NCBI GenBank assembly: GCA_946479435.1
Contig: CAMLFX010000051.1
Coordinates: 1 to 21,698 of the forward strand
From: an uncultured Sphingobacteriales bacterium
GTDB taxonomy: Bacteria; Bacteroidota; Bacteroidia; Chitinophagales; Chitinophagaceae
DNA length: 21,698 nucleotides
Direction: 5' to 3'
In this document: piece by piece, positions 9,437 through 16,328 of the stretch
How positions within the stretch are numbered: the first letter of the stretch is position 1
How the letters are laid out: each line of letters opens with the position of its first letter
Notes under the pieces: generated by a model
What the model was told of the DNA's origin: nothing
The model's input: only the letters and a program-made list of their open reading frames with translations
Database searches by the model: none
Program-made: the position numbers and the translations under genes

Positions 9437-9820
9437 CTAAGCTCTGGGCGGTTGCCAGATATTGGATAATGATTCGGAGGAGTGATGAGGCGATTGATAT
9501 AACCGCGTTTGTTTCATTGCAGAGATGAAGAATATCTTCTCAGTTATAGAAAAAACAGGTGATTGAAAAAAAATGAATATTAATGATGTAGGACTGAAAT
9601 GCTTGAAGGGTAGTTGCATGTCTCTATCATGGTCAGCATCTTTAACGTCTCCTTTAGCATAATGCATCTTCAGGAAATCGATAACGCTGATTTCATTATT
9701 CTTATCTTTATGCTCAAAATAATGCTCTACTAATATAGATAGTTTCATCAATTGGTTTACAGGGGTCTGTACCCAAAGCATCATTAGTAGAACCAATATG
9801 GATATTGTGCGTGTCAACAT
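9437..9820 (-). CDS. Small exported His-rich protein leading the metal-efflux operon
   Basis: The 127-residue product has an N-terminal hydrophobic segment (ISILVLLMMLWV) acting as a signal peptide or anchor. A charged, His-rich section follows (EHYFEHKDK, LKMHYAKGDVKDADHDRD, MQLPFKH) and the C-terminus is SNIWQPPRA. From memory, Bacteroidota genomes often place a similar small protein, with a MHYA-G-VKDAD-D-DMQLPFK core and a C-terminal IWQPP, just upstream of czc/cus-type operons; no biochemical function is known to me. The His and Asp residues and the location suggest a periplasmic metal-handling or sensing accessory. It is followed after 124 bp by the pump gene in the same orientation. 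The start is uncertain, because the best promoter element ends 2 bp before this ATG. Confidence 0.75.
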   Translation of the reverse strand: MLTRTISILVLLMMLWVQTPVNQLMKLSILVEHYFEHKDKNNEISVIDFLKMHYAKGDVKDADHDRDMQLPFKHFSPTSLIFIFFQSPVFSITEKIFFISAMKQTRLYQSPHHSSESLSNIWQPPRA

Positions 9821-9822
9821 CG

Positions 9823-9850
9823 CAAAGTTACTTAATACTTTTTACCACAA
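9823..9850 (-). promoter_or_regulatory. Putative promoter of the metal-efflux operon
   Basis: On the minus strand TAACTTTG (9823-9830) matches the Bacteroidota -7 element TAnnTTTG, and a TTG (9848-9850) lies 17 nt upstream, within the 17-23 nt spacing known for the phylum. The expected transcription start (about 9816-9818) falls at the ATG, implying a leaderless mRNA or a slightly later start codon. Confidence 0.5.
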
Positions 9851-9851
9851 T

Positions 9852-9865
9852 ATGATTAATATCAT
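9852..9865. promoter_or_regulatory. FNR/CRP-like dyad upstream of the efflux promoter
   Basis: ATGAT-TAAT-ATCAT is a perfect 5-4-5 inverted repeat whose core TGATnnnnATCA equals the core of the FNR consensus. Its centre is about 41 bp upstream of the transcription start predicted from the adjacent promoter, the spacing used by class II activators. A metal-responsive regulator cannot be excluded. Confidence 0.35.
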
Positions 9866-9942
9866 CCATGTGCCCGCAGCAAACATCAATTAATAGCATT
9901 CAAATCATATATAACTTCATAATCTATCCTTAAATTGATAAC

Positions 9943-10719
9943 ATGCAGCAAAACGAATTGAAATTGGCCGTATTGATAGATGCCGATAATGTGCCATCAA
10001 CAAATCTTAGGGAAATGATGGAGGAGGTGGCTAAATATGGTATACCAACATATAAAAGGATATATGGTGACTGGACCAAACCGCATGTCAACAGATGGAA
10101 GGAGCCATTACTTGAACATGCTATAATCCCGGTGCAGCAATATAGTTATACACAAGGTAAAAATGCCACTGATTCTGCAATGATCATTGACGCAATGGAT
10201 ATACTTTATAGTGGGAAGGTCGATGGTTTTTGTATTATTTCAAGTGATAGTGATTTTACAAGACTCGCCCTCAGGTTGCGTGAGGCTGGTATGCAGGTAA
10301 TAGGAATGGGGCAGAAGAAAACACCCGCACCTTTTATTGCCGCATGTAATAAATTTATTTATATAGAAATACTGAAAAGTAAGACAACGGCCACTAATGT
10401 TCCGGAAGAAAAGAGTGAAGAAGCAGAGATCAAACCAATAGATAAGGGCGTTATAAAACTTATATCAGATTCTATAAATGATCTTGCTGATGAATTGGGA
10501 TGGGCTTACCTTGGGGATATAGGTAATCTGATTATCAAGAAACGACCCGACTTCGATTCGCGTAACTATGGTTTTAAAAAGTTAGGAGAACTTATAAAAA
10601 GTACTGGCCTGTTTGAAATAAACGAAAGGGTAACTGATAAAGGGAATGGGAATATTAAGCATGTGTATGTAAAGCTGAAAGATTCTAAAACGGTAAAACC
10701 TAAACGTAGAGCCAAATAA
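9943..10719 (+). CDS. NYN-domain protein with C-terminal LOTUS/OST-HTH domain
   Basis: The 258-residue soluble protein begins with a NYN (PIN-like) domain of the LabA/DUF88 group, residues ~7-148. The acidic metal-site residues expected for a PIN-type nuclease are present: D13 and D15 (IDADN), D77 (NATDSAMIIDAMD, with D83 nearby), and D102/D104 (SSDSDF). After a charged linker, residues ~160-247 fit a LOTUS/OST-HTH RNA-binding domain (LADELGWAYLGDIGNLI, then NYGFKKLGELIKSTGLFEI). The tail is Lys/Arg-rich (KPKRRAK), consistent with nucleic-acid binding. The probable role is as an RNA-directed nuclease or RNA-binding regulator; bacterial members remain mostly uncharacterised. It is transcribed divergently from the metal-efflux operon and shows no operon partner. 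Confidence 0.88.
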   Translation: MQQNELKLAVLIDADNVPSTNLREMMEEVAKYGIPTYKRIYGDWTKPHVNRWKEPLLEHAIIPVQQYSYTQGKNATDSAMIIDAMDILYSGKVDGFCIISSDSDFTRLALRLREAGMQVIGMGQKKTPAPFIAACNKFIYIEILKSKTTATNVPEEKSEEAEIKPIDKGVIKLISDSINDLADELGWAYLGDIGNLIIKKRPDFDSRNYGFKKLGELIKSTGLFEINERVTDKGNGNIKHVYVKLKDSKTVKPKRRAK

Positions 10720-10869
10720 ACTCTTAAAGAATCATTTTTCCTTAGTGAATTGATGTGCTTCCGCTAAAAGTTTCCGGCTTTCTACTCGTTATCAGTTGCC
10801 TGACTTATAAACGTTTTGTAAACACTGCATCATACGTTTCCGGAAGAAAGCTCGGTTCATATAAAATAG

Positions 10870-10877
10870 TATCTTTA
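10870..10877 (+). promoter_or_regulatory. Possible -7 element for the STAS-like gene
   Basis: TATCTTTA matches TAnnTTTG in all but the last base and sits 15 bp before the ATG at 10893. No clear TTG is found at the right upstream distance. Its position supports the start at 10893 over the in-frame ATG at 10755. Confidence 0.3.
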
Positions 10878-10892
10878 CTAAAAGATATAGTT

Positions 10893-11330
10893 ATGGCCGG
10901 ATTAACACCTCCCTCGGATGCGACGGTAACGTCATCAGGCTATATGTGGCTGGATGAAGACGGGATCATAATAGCGATAGGTGCGGATCACCAGTTGCAT
11001 ACATTGGAACATGCAATAGAGAACACAAAAATGAATGCGAAGCTAGCTGGAGGTGTACGGCGGCCATTTCTGATAGACATGAACAAAGTAAAGTCCATGT
11101 CCAGAGAAGCGCGTGAATACTATGCTGGCCCTGAACCTCAAAAAATCATTACTGCTGTGGGTATTCTTACTAATTCTTCTGTAGGGAAAGCTGTAGCTAA
11201 CTTCTTCTTATTGCTTACTAAGCCTTCTGTTCCCACACGTATGTTTACAGATTTTGAAGAGGCAAAAGCGTGGTTACTGCAACATAAAGAAAATAGCTCA
11301 AGTCTGCAGGAAGTGAAGAGCATTGTATAA
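10893..11330 (+). CDS. STAS-like domain protein (DUF7793-type), copy 1
   Basis: This 145-residue cytosolic protein is of a Bacteroidota family usually labelled STAS/SEC14-like. It is a paralog of the product at 13049-13480. Shared landmarks are GYMWL, then AGGVRRPFLIDM, SREAREYY, a central hydrophobic stretch ending NFFLLL, and the C-terminal PTRMFTDFEEAKAWL. I chose ATG 10893 because the paralog starts at the equivalent place and the 46 residues added by the upstream ATG at 10755 have no counterpart. Single-domain STAS-type proteins often act as phospho- or protein-switch partners of kinases and phosphatases, but this group's biochemistry is not established to my knowledge. It converges on the histidine kinase gene with only 6 bp between their stops, and no terminator is visible there. 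Confidence 0.78.
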   Translation: MAGLTPPSDATVTSSGYMWLDEDGIIIAIGADHQLHTLEHAIENTKMNAKLAGGVRRPFLIDMNKVKSMSREAREYYAGPEPQKIITAVGILTNSSVGKAVANFFLLLTKPSVPTRMFTDFEEAKAWLLQHKENSSSLQEVKSIV

Positions 11331-11336
11331 ACAAAG

Positions 11337-13010
11337 CTATAGGGTTATTGTAAACGTAGTCCCCTTTCCTTCCTCGCTTTGTACTTCAAGACTTCCGTTC
11401 AAAGATTCGATCTGCGTCTTGGTCATATATAATCCTAAGCCTTTCCCTTCCCGGTCGTTATGCAGCCTACTGTAAAGTACGAAAAGACGGTGTTGGTGTG
11501 CTTCAAGATTTATTCCGAGGCCATTATCGCTCACTGAAATTACAGTGTGGTTGTCTTTTTTCAACACTTTTATAGTAACTACCGGTAACCTGTTCGAAGA
11601 ACGGTATTTTATGGCATTGCTTACAAGGTTGAATATAGCGCTTTGGATATAGCTTTTTATACTGGTAAGTTTATCTGCGTCTTGATCTACGTGTGTATCC
11701 ATGGTCGTGCTGCTTTCTTCTATTTCATTTTTTAAGTTAAAACATACTGAAGCAATGATATTGTTTAACGAAAATGTTTCCATCTTTTCGTTCATGGTAG
11801 AGCGGGCTGATAGTATAGTGTTCAGATCGTGTAACAGGTCATCCATTGCATGTGCCGCCTGTAAAATATAACTCGTCGTTTCATGCAGTTCTTCAGGTGG
11901 CATTTCGCCTTGCAAAAATTGTGCAAGTCCTAAAATGCTGGCTACAGGGGAACGCAGGTTGTGAGACACAATGTGATTGAACTGCATCAGTTCATCATGT
12001 CTTCTGCTCAATTCCATTATCAGCTTTTCACGTTCTATCTCAGCCTTCTTTCGGCCTGTAATATCACGAGCGGAGGCGTAAAATTCACGTATCCAGCCTT
12101 CTTTATCTAATATTGGCACCACGTAGTCTTCCAGCCATATATATTCACCTGTTCGTTTATGTTTCATCCTATATACACGTGTTACAGGTTTTTTGCAACT
12201 AAACATTTCTTTCGTAATGGCTTTCATAACATCTATATCGTCAGGATGTATGGCACTGAGCCATGCCAAGGGATCATTTCTTACATCTTCTACAGTATAT
12301 CCTATCATCTGCTCTACCTGCGAGCTGAGATAAGTGAATGTGTTTTTGTAAGAATTTTCCTGGTCTAATGAAACGATGTAAAACACTTGGTCGGATGAGG
12401 TGATGAGACGGGTTACCAACTGGCTTGTTTCATTAAGTTCGAGGGTCGTTTCCTGCTGTTCAGTTACATCCCGTGCCGAGCCATAAATATGTGTTACCTG
12501 TCCTTCTGCATTCATTTTTGGTGATACACGGTCTTCTATCCAGCGATATTGCTGTTTGATATAGTGATAAGTGCGGTATGTAAAAACAATCTCACGCCCG
12601 TTAAGTACTTTTTTAATCATCTCAATACTCTTGCCTTTATCCTCCGGGTGTATAGCCTTGATCCACTTATCGGGTTCCTGTTCCAGCTCTTCAGAATTGA
12701 GCCCGATTATCTCCCTGGAGCGGCCGCTGATAAAAGTGTAACGGCTCGCAGCCGGGTTGGCGTGATTTATATCACGTACATAAATTACTTCGTCGATATT
12801 ACTAAGAATATTTTGCAGGAATGTGCGCTGATAGGTAATCTCTGTTTTATAATTGTCTAGCTCTTCGCCCAGCATATTAAGGCCCGCTACCACAGTATTC
12901 AGTGGGTCTTCATCCTCCGTTACTTCCTCGCGAATACGAAAATTTCCCTGGCTGAATTCTGCGAGCATGAAAATAATGCTATCAAGACGCGATACTGTCT
13001 TATTGTCCAT
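11337..13010 (-). CDS. Cytosolic PAS-PAS sensor histidine kinase
   Basis: The 557-residue kinase has no transmembrane segment. Residues 1-60 form a short helical region reminiscent of a HAMP-like linker (EFSQGNFRIREEV). Two PAS/PAC modules follow at about 63-188 and 200-320, each ending in the PAC signature (YGSARDVTEQ, YASARDITGR) with a WIED/WLED strand, the PAS_3 style. The dimerisation domain carries phospho-acceptor H350 in VSHNLRSPVASI. The ATPase domain shows the N box (NLVSNAIKY, ~461-469), G1 (DNGLGI, ~495-500) and G2 (GKGLGLYM, ~522-529). The chain ends right after the ATPase domain with no fused receiver, and no response regulator gene lies in the window, so its partner is unknown. 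It follows the STAS-like gene at 13049-13480 after 38 bp in the same orientation. The signal may be redox or a small ligand; no cofactor residue can be assigned. Confidence 0.92.
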   Translation of the reverse strand: MDNKTVSRLDSIIFMLAEFSQGNFRIREEVTEDEDPLNTVVAGLNMLGEELDNYKTEITYQRTFLQNILSNIDEVIYVRDINHANPAASRYTFISGRSREIIGLNSEELEQEPDKWIKAIHPEDKGKSIEMIKKVLNGREIVFTYRTYHYIKQQYRWIEDRVSPKMNAEGQVTHIYGSARDVTEQQETTLELNETSQLVTRLITSSDQVFYIVSLDQENSYKNTFTYLSSQVEQMIGYTVEDVRNDPLAWLSAIHPDDIDVMKAITKEMFSCKKPVTRVYRMKHKRTGEYIWLEDYVVPILDKEGWIREFYASARDITGRKKAEIEREKLIMELSRRHDELMQFNHIVSHNLRSPVASILGLAQFLQGEMPPEELHETTSYILQAAHAMDDLLHDLNTILSARSTMNEKMETFSLNNIIASVCFNLKNEIEESSTTMDTHVDQDADKLTSIKSYIQSAIFNLVSNAIKYRSSNRLPVVTIKVLKKDNHTVISVSDNGLGINLEAHQHRLFVLYSRLHNDREGKGLGLYMTKTQIESLNGSLEVQSEEGKGTTFTITL

Positions 13011-13048
13011 GCTCCCACTTTTTACAAAAATTAATGAATGGGTTATAT

Positions 13049-13480
13049 CTAAAAATGTCTAAAGACCTTTGCATTACTACTTAGTAAGAATTTTTTTAGC
13101 CATGATAAGGGCGTCGTATAGTCATTAAACATACGAGTAGGTACTTCAGCGCGGTTAAAGCCAATGAAGAAGTTGCCCATTATGCGGCTTATCCCAATGC
13201 GTGTAATGAGTGTGGCAGCAGTCACGTAGTTTGTCGTTACTGTAGCTACGTATGCCTCACGCGCCGCCCTTTCCATCAATTTAATACATGTCATGTCTAT
13301 AAGTATAGGTCTGCTTACCCCTGCAGTAACCCTGCTCGACAACTCAATATTTAAAAGCGCTACTTCAAGCCTAAGATTGTCAGTTGGCTTATTATAAATA
13401 TGTACAATATTATTTTCCAACCAGAAATATCCCCCTTCGGTTTCTATAGCATGTTTTGGTATTACAAGCTTTTCTACCAT
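13049..13480 (-). CDS. STAS-like domain protein (DUF7793-type), copy 2, upstream of the kinase
   Basis: The 143-residue soluble protein is paralogous to the product of 10893-11330. Matching blocks are GYFWLENN, TAGVSRPILIDM, ERAAREAY, NFFIGFNRAEVPTRMFND and the terminal SWLKKF. It has no signal peptide or membrane segment. It is the first gene of a probable two-gene operon with the PAS histidine kinase (38-bp gap), which suggests that it modulates or is modulated by that kinase; this is inference from context and from the general behaviour of STAS proteins. A perfect -7 element lies about 45 bp upstream of its ATG on the minus strand. Confidence 0.82.
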   Translation of the reverse strand: MVEKLVIPKHAIETEGGYFWLENNIVHIYNKPTDNLRLEVALLNIELSSRVTAGVSRPILIDMTCIKLMERAAREAYVATVTTNYVTAATLITRIGISRIMGNFFIGFNRAEVPTRMFNDYTTPLSWLKKFLLSSNAKVFRHF

Positions 13481-13524
13481 TTAAAAGTTTTCATTATGAA
13501 TGTACAAACGTCAAGCAATAAAGT

Positions 13525-13532
13525 CAAATATA
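13525..13532 (-). promoter_or_regulatory. -7 element for the STAS-kinase operon
   Basis: On the minus strand the bases read TATATTTG, an exact TAnnTTTG match, 44 bp before the ATG ending at 13480. No TTG lies 17-23 nt upstream, so the call rests on the -7 element alone. Confidence 0.4.
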
Positions 13533-13652
13533 TTAAATGTAAATCCGATAAGCATTGGCGTTAGCAATCAGTATAAATAGATTCAATTAAGGCTTGCGAT
13601 AAGGTTTTTAAAAATAAAAGATAAAAAAGTCCTCTATTTGAAAAATCTGATT

Positions 13653-13660
13653 TAATTTTG
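13653..13660 (+). promoter_or_regulatory. -7 element for the Rrf2 regulator gene
   Basis: TAATTTTG matches TAnnTTTG exactly and is 18 bp before the ATG at 13679. The nearest upstream TTTG (13637-13640) is only 12 nt away, too close for the usual spacing; this may mean a regulated or activator-dependent promoter. Confidence 0.45.
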
Positions 13661-13678
13661 CACTGTAAAAAGTAATAG

Positions 13679-14110
13679 ATGTTCTCAAAAACCTGTGAAT
13701 ATGCCATTCGTGCTATGATTTTCATTGCACAAAAGTCAAAAAATGGTAATAAGGTTGGCATTAAGGAAATTGCTAATGGTATCGGTTCTCCAGAGCATTT
13801 TATCGCGAAAATTTTACAGGAATTGGCTAGGAGAAGATTACTGCAATCTCTAAAAGGCCCTAATGGTGGCTTTTATCTGAATGAAGAAGCATTCAAATAT
13901 TCTTTGGCTGATATTGTCAAAGTAATAGATGGTGACAATTTGTTTACCGGTTGCGGTCTTGGGTTGAAACAATGTTCCGAATCACATCCATGCCCGATAC
14001 ATCATGAGTTTAAATCTATAAGAAAAAATATGCAGACAATGCTTGAAAAAGCAAAGCTTGGTGAGTTTACAGAAGAATTGGAAAAAAACCTGACCTTTCT
14101 GAAACGCTAG
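13679..14110 (+). CDS. Rrf2-family regulator with probable Fe-S cluster
   Basis: The 143-residue protein has the Rrf2 winged-helix fold: a first helix FSKTCEYAIRAMIFIA, the recognition segment IKEIANGIGSPEHFIAKILQEL, and a wing ending KGPNGGFYL. Downstream, C92, C99 and C105 are followed by H108 (CPIHH). E. coli IscR binds its cluster with C92, C98, C104 and H107, so this protein has nearly the same set with one extra residue between the first two cysteines. It should sense Fe-S status, redox or NO, but the cluster type cannot be read from sequence. It precedes the heme-copper oxidase genes by 47 bp with no terminator between, so it probably controls and may be cotranscribed with them. NsrR-like or IscR-like function is equally possible. 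Confidence 0.9.
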   Translation: MFSKTCEYAIRAMIFIAQKSKNGNKVGIKEIANGIGSPEHFIAKILQELARRRLLQSLKGPNGGFYLNEEAFKYSLADIVKVIDGDNLFTGCGLGLKQCSESHPCPIHHEFKSIRKNMQTMLEKAKLGEFTEELEKNLTFLKR

Positions 14111-14157
14111 TATTTTTTTATATAATTAAAAGACAAAAAGGTATTAATATACATAAA

Positions 14158-16311
14158 ATGAAATCAAGTAAGTTTTTAAGACGATCCTCATTATTCTTCT
14201 TAGGAGTGTTGCTGACGGCTATTCCATCCTTCGGACAACAGGCTACACCCTCTAATTTTCACTTTGGCTCCTGGCAGATATTACCTTGGGTACTCCTTAC
14301 AATTCTATTAATTGTCCTTTTTGTAGCGTTGGTATTGAAACAAAAGGTAAATGACATACGCGACAGCCACAAAATGAAAAATGTTGAGGAACAGGAACAG
14401 CAACTGCAAAAATATACCCGCAGTCTGAACAGTAAACAGATTGACAAACTGATAAATTATAAAAAGCGCAACAATACTGCCGTAGTGTTGTTTTTATTGC
14501 TTGCTACAATATTGTGCTTTGTTCCGGGAGGGCATTTATGGGCACAAGGAGTAGGTAAGTCTGCCACAAGTTCACTGCTTGGTGAAACAGGTATTCTCAT
14601 TACTATTATTCTCCTGCTTATTCCCATATTATTTGCTATCATTTTTTTGATCATCAAAGTGGTCAATGCGTTGAATCAATCAAAAAATCAATATAATCTT
14701 GAAGAGGCGGAAAAGCTTGCTGCCTACTTACGTTCCCTGCCCGAAGATGAAATAAACTCACGCTTAAAAAGACGTAAAGCAGCATTGGATTATCGCCTAA
14801 GCCAACAGGAACTTTCCGGAAGCGAGCCTGCAGAAGACGAACGAGGCCTATTACAGATCAATGAACAGGCAGGTTTGCCTATTGTAGCCCTTAAAAAGAA
14901 AGCGCTTCCCCGTCCCAATATTGACCCTGAATTGTCTCGCTTGATTCTTTGGTATTTGGGGTGTGCTACCTTCTGGCTATTGTTCGGTACAACTATTGGT
15001 GAATATGTAGGAATAAAGTTCGTAGCTCCTGACGTAGATCATCTAAGCTGGCTTAGCTTTGGTCGCTTGCGTCCTGTGCATACAAATGCAGTATTTTGGG
15101 GTTGGGCATCGCTGGGAATGTTGGGTTTGGGTTATTATGTTGTACCCCGCGTCAGCAATACTAAACTGGCCAATATGAAATTAGCTTGGTATGCACTTTG
15201 GCTTATTAATGCAGCTGTCGTTTTGGGTACTATTTTCTTGATGGCAGGTATTAATAACGGTGGTGGGGAATACCGTGAATATATATGGCCGGTAACACTT
15301 CTGTTTGCTGTTGGAGTTATACTTACGCTCATCAATTTCCTGCAAACCATTGCACGGCGTACAACAAAGGAAATCTATATCTCTAATTGGTATATTGTTG
15401 CGGCAATCATTTTTGCTATTGTAATTACAATAGTAGCCTATGTTCCTTACTGGCAGAACGGACTTGGTGAAACTATTATACAAGGTTACTACATGCACCA
15501 GGGTGTAGGTATGTGGTTTATGCTGTTTACTCTTGGTATAGTGTACTATTTCCTTCCACAACAGCTTAATAAGCCTATTTATTCTTATAGTCTCGGTATC
15601 CTTGCTTTCTGGACACAAATACTGTTCTATACACTGATCGGTACACACCACTTCGTGTTCAGCGCTATTCCCTGGTGGCTGCAAACAGTAGCTATTGTAG
15701 GTAGCGCGGGAATGGCGATTCCCGTAATTGCAGGTACTACCAATTTTATTATGACCTTCAAAGGCGCATGGTATAAGATCAAGGATAGCTATACACTGCC
15801 ATTCTTTCTGGTAGGTATCATATTTTATTTCACCGGCTCAATGCAGGGAACGGCGGAAGCCTTTCGCAGCACTAACTTAATCTGGCACTTTACGGATTTC
15901 ACAGTTGCGCATTCTCACCTGACAATGTATGGTATCATCTGTTTCTTTTTATGGGCAGGTATATATGCTATCATACCGCGCATTACAGGCCGTGAGGCTC
16001 CGCAGATTACTATAGGAGCCCATTTTTGGCTGGCCTTGATAGGTTTAATGTTTTATACCATTCCGCTTATGTATGGCAGTACTATGAAAGGATTGCTTTG
16101 GATGGAAGGCAAACCCTTTATTGAAGGTGTTGTACTAATGGCCCCTTACTGGCTGTGGAGGGCTATTGGTGGCAGCCTGATGTGGCTATCGCACCTGTTC
16201 TTCGCTTACAATATGTACAAGATGATGGCAACACGATACATAGTAGATGTGCGCGAAACAGCTATTGAGAAACTTGACGACTCAAATAATTCAGCTCAAA
16301 CAATTGTATAA
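14158..16311 (+). CDS. ccoN: Divergent cbb3-type (C-family) heme-copper oxidase catalytic subunit with duplicated N-terminal module
   Basis: The 717-residue product is far longer than a usual CcoN (about 470-480). Residues ~255-700 form the heme-copper core. Expected ligands are present: H308 (RPVHTN, low-spin heme), H447 (YYMHQGVG, CuB), H497/H498 (IGTHH, CuB), H585 (high-spin heme) and H587 (low-spin heme, AHSHLTMYG). Y491 lies six residues before H497, where C-family oxidases carry the redox Tyr crosslinked to His. These point to O2 reduction to water, coupled to proton pumping in the membrane. Departures from textbook CcoN are HQGVG for HNAVG, AHSHLTMYG for the usual HVHAGALGW, and Q563 where canonical CcoN has Glu in its FEGP motif. 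Residues 1-~210 are an added region: a signal peptide and hydrophobic segments in two copies of one ~100-residue module. It heads a compact operon, 17 bp before the CcoO-type gene. A NO reductase is the alternative. Confidence 0.85.
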   Translation: MKSSKFLRRSSLFFLGVLLTAIPSFGQQATPSNFHFGSWQILPWVLLTILLIVLFVALVLKQKVNDIRDSHKMKNVEEQEQQLQKYTRSLNSKQIDKLINYKKRNNTAVVLFLLLATILCFVPGGHLWAQGVGKSATSSLLGETGILITIILLLIPILFAIIFLIIKVVNALNQSKNQYNLEEAEKLAAYLRSLPEDEINSRLKRRKAALDYRLSQQELSGSEPAEDERGLLQINEQAGLPIVALKKKALPRPNIDPELSRLILWYLGCATFWLLFGTTIGEYVGIKFVAPDVDHLSWLSFGRLRPVHTNAVFWGWASLGMLGLGYYVVPRVSNTKLANMKLAWYALWLINAAVVLGTIFLMAGINNGGGEYREYIWPVTLLFAVGVILTLINFLQTIARRTTKEIYISNWYIVAAIIFAIVITIVAYVPYWQNGLGETIIQGYYMHQGVGMWFMLFTLGIVYYFLPQQLNKPIYSYSLGILAFWTQILFYTLIGTHHFVFSAIPWWLQTVAIVGSAGMAIPVIAGTTNFIMTFKGAWYKIKDSYTLPFFLVGIIFYFTGSMQGTAEAFRSTNLIWHFTDFTVAHSHLTMYGIICFFLWAGIYAIIPRITGREAPQITIGAHFWLALIGLMFYTIPLMYGSTMKGLLWMEGKPFIEGVVLMAPYWLWRAIGGSLMWLSHLFFAYNMYKMMATRYIVDVRETAIEKLDDSNNSAQTIV

Positions 16312-16328
16312 TACTATTCGCTTCAAAA

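Noticed and set aside
10755..10892. N-terminal extension of the STAS-like protein from the in-frame ATG at 10755
   Set aside because: The extra 46 residues have no match in the paralog at 13049-13480, and a near-consensus -7 element lies between the two starts, so ATG 10893 is preferred.
15181..15684. 167-residue antisense open frame inside the oxidase catalytic gene
   Set aside because: It has no recognisable domain, its Cys/Asn/Tyr-rich composition is what the reverse of membrane-protein codons gives, and the sense gene is secure.
14158..16311. Identification of the catalytic subunit as a classical cNOR/qNOR nitric oxide reductase
   Set aside because: The NorB Glu of HLWVE is not present, while the C-family Tyr six residues before the HH pair and the CcoN-like KPIYSYSLGILAFW stretch are. 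A newer NOR type cannot be ruled out without phylogeny.
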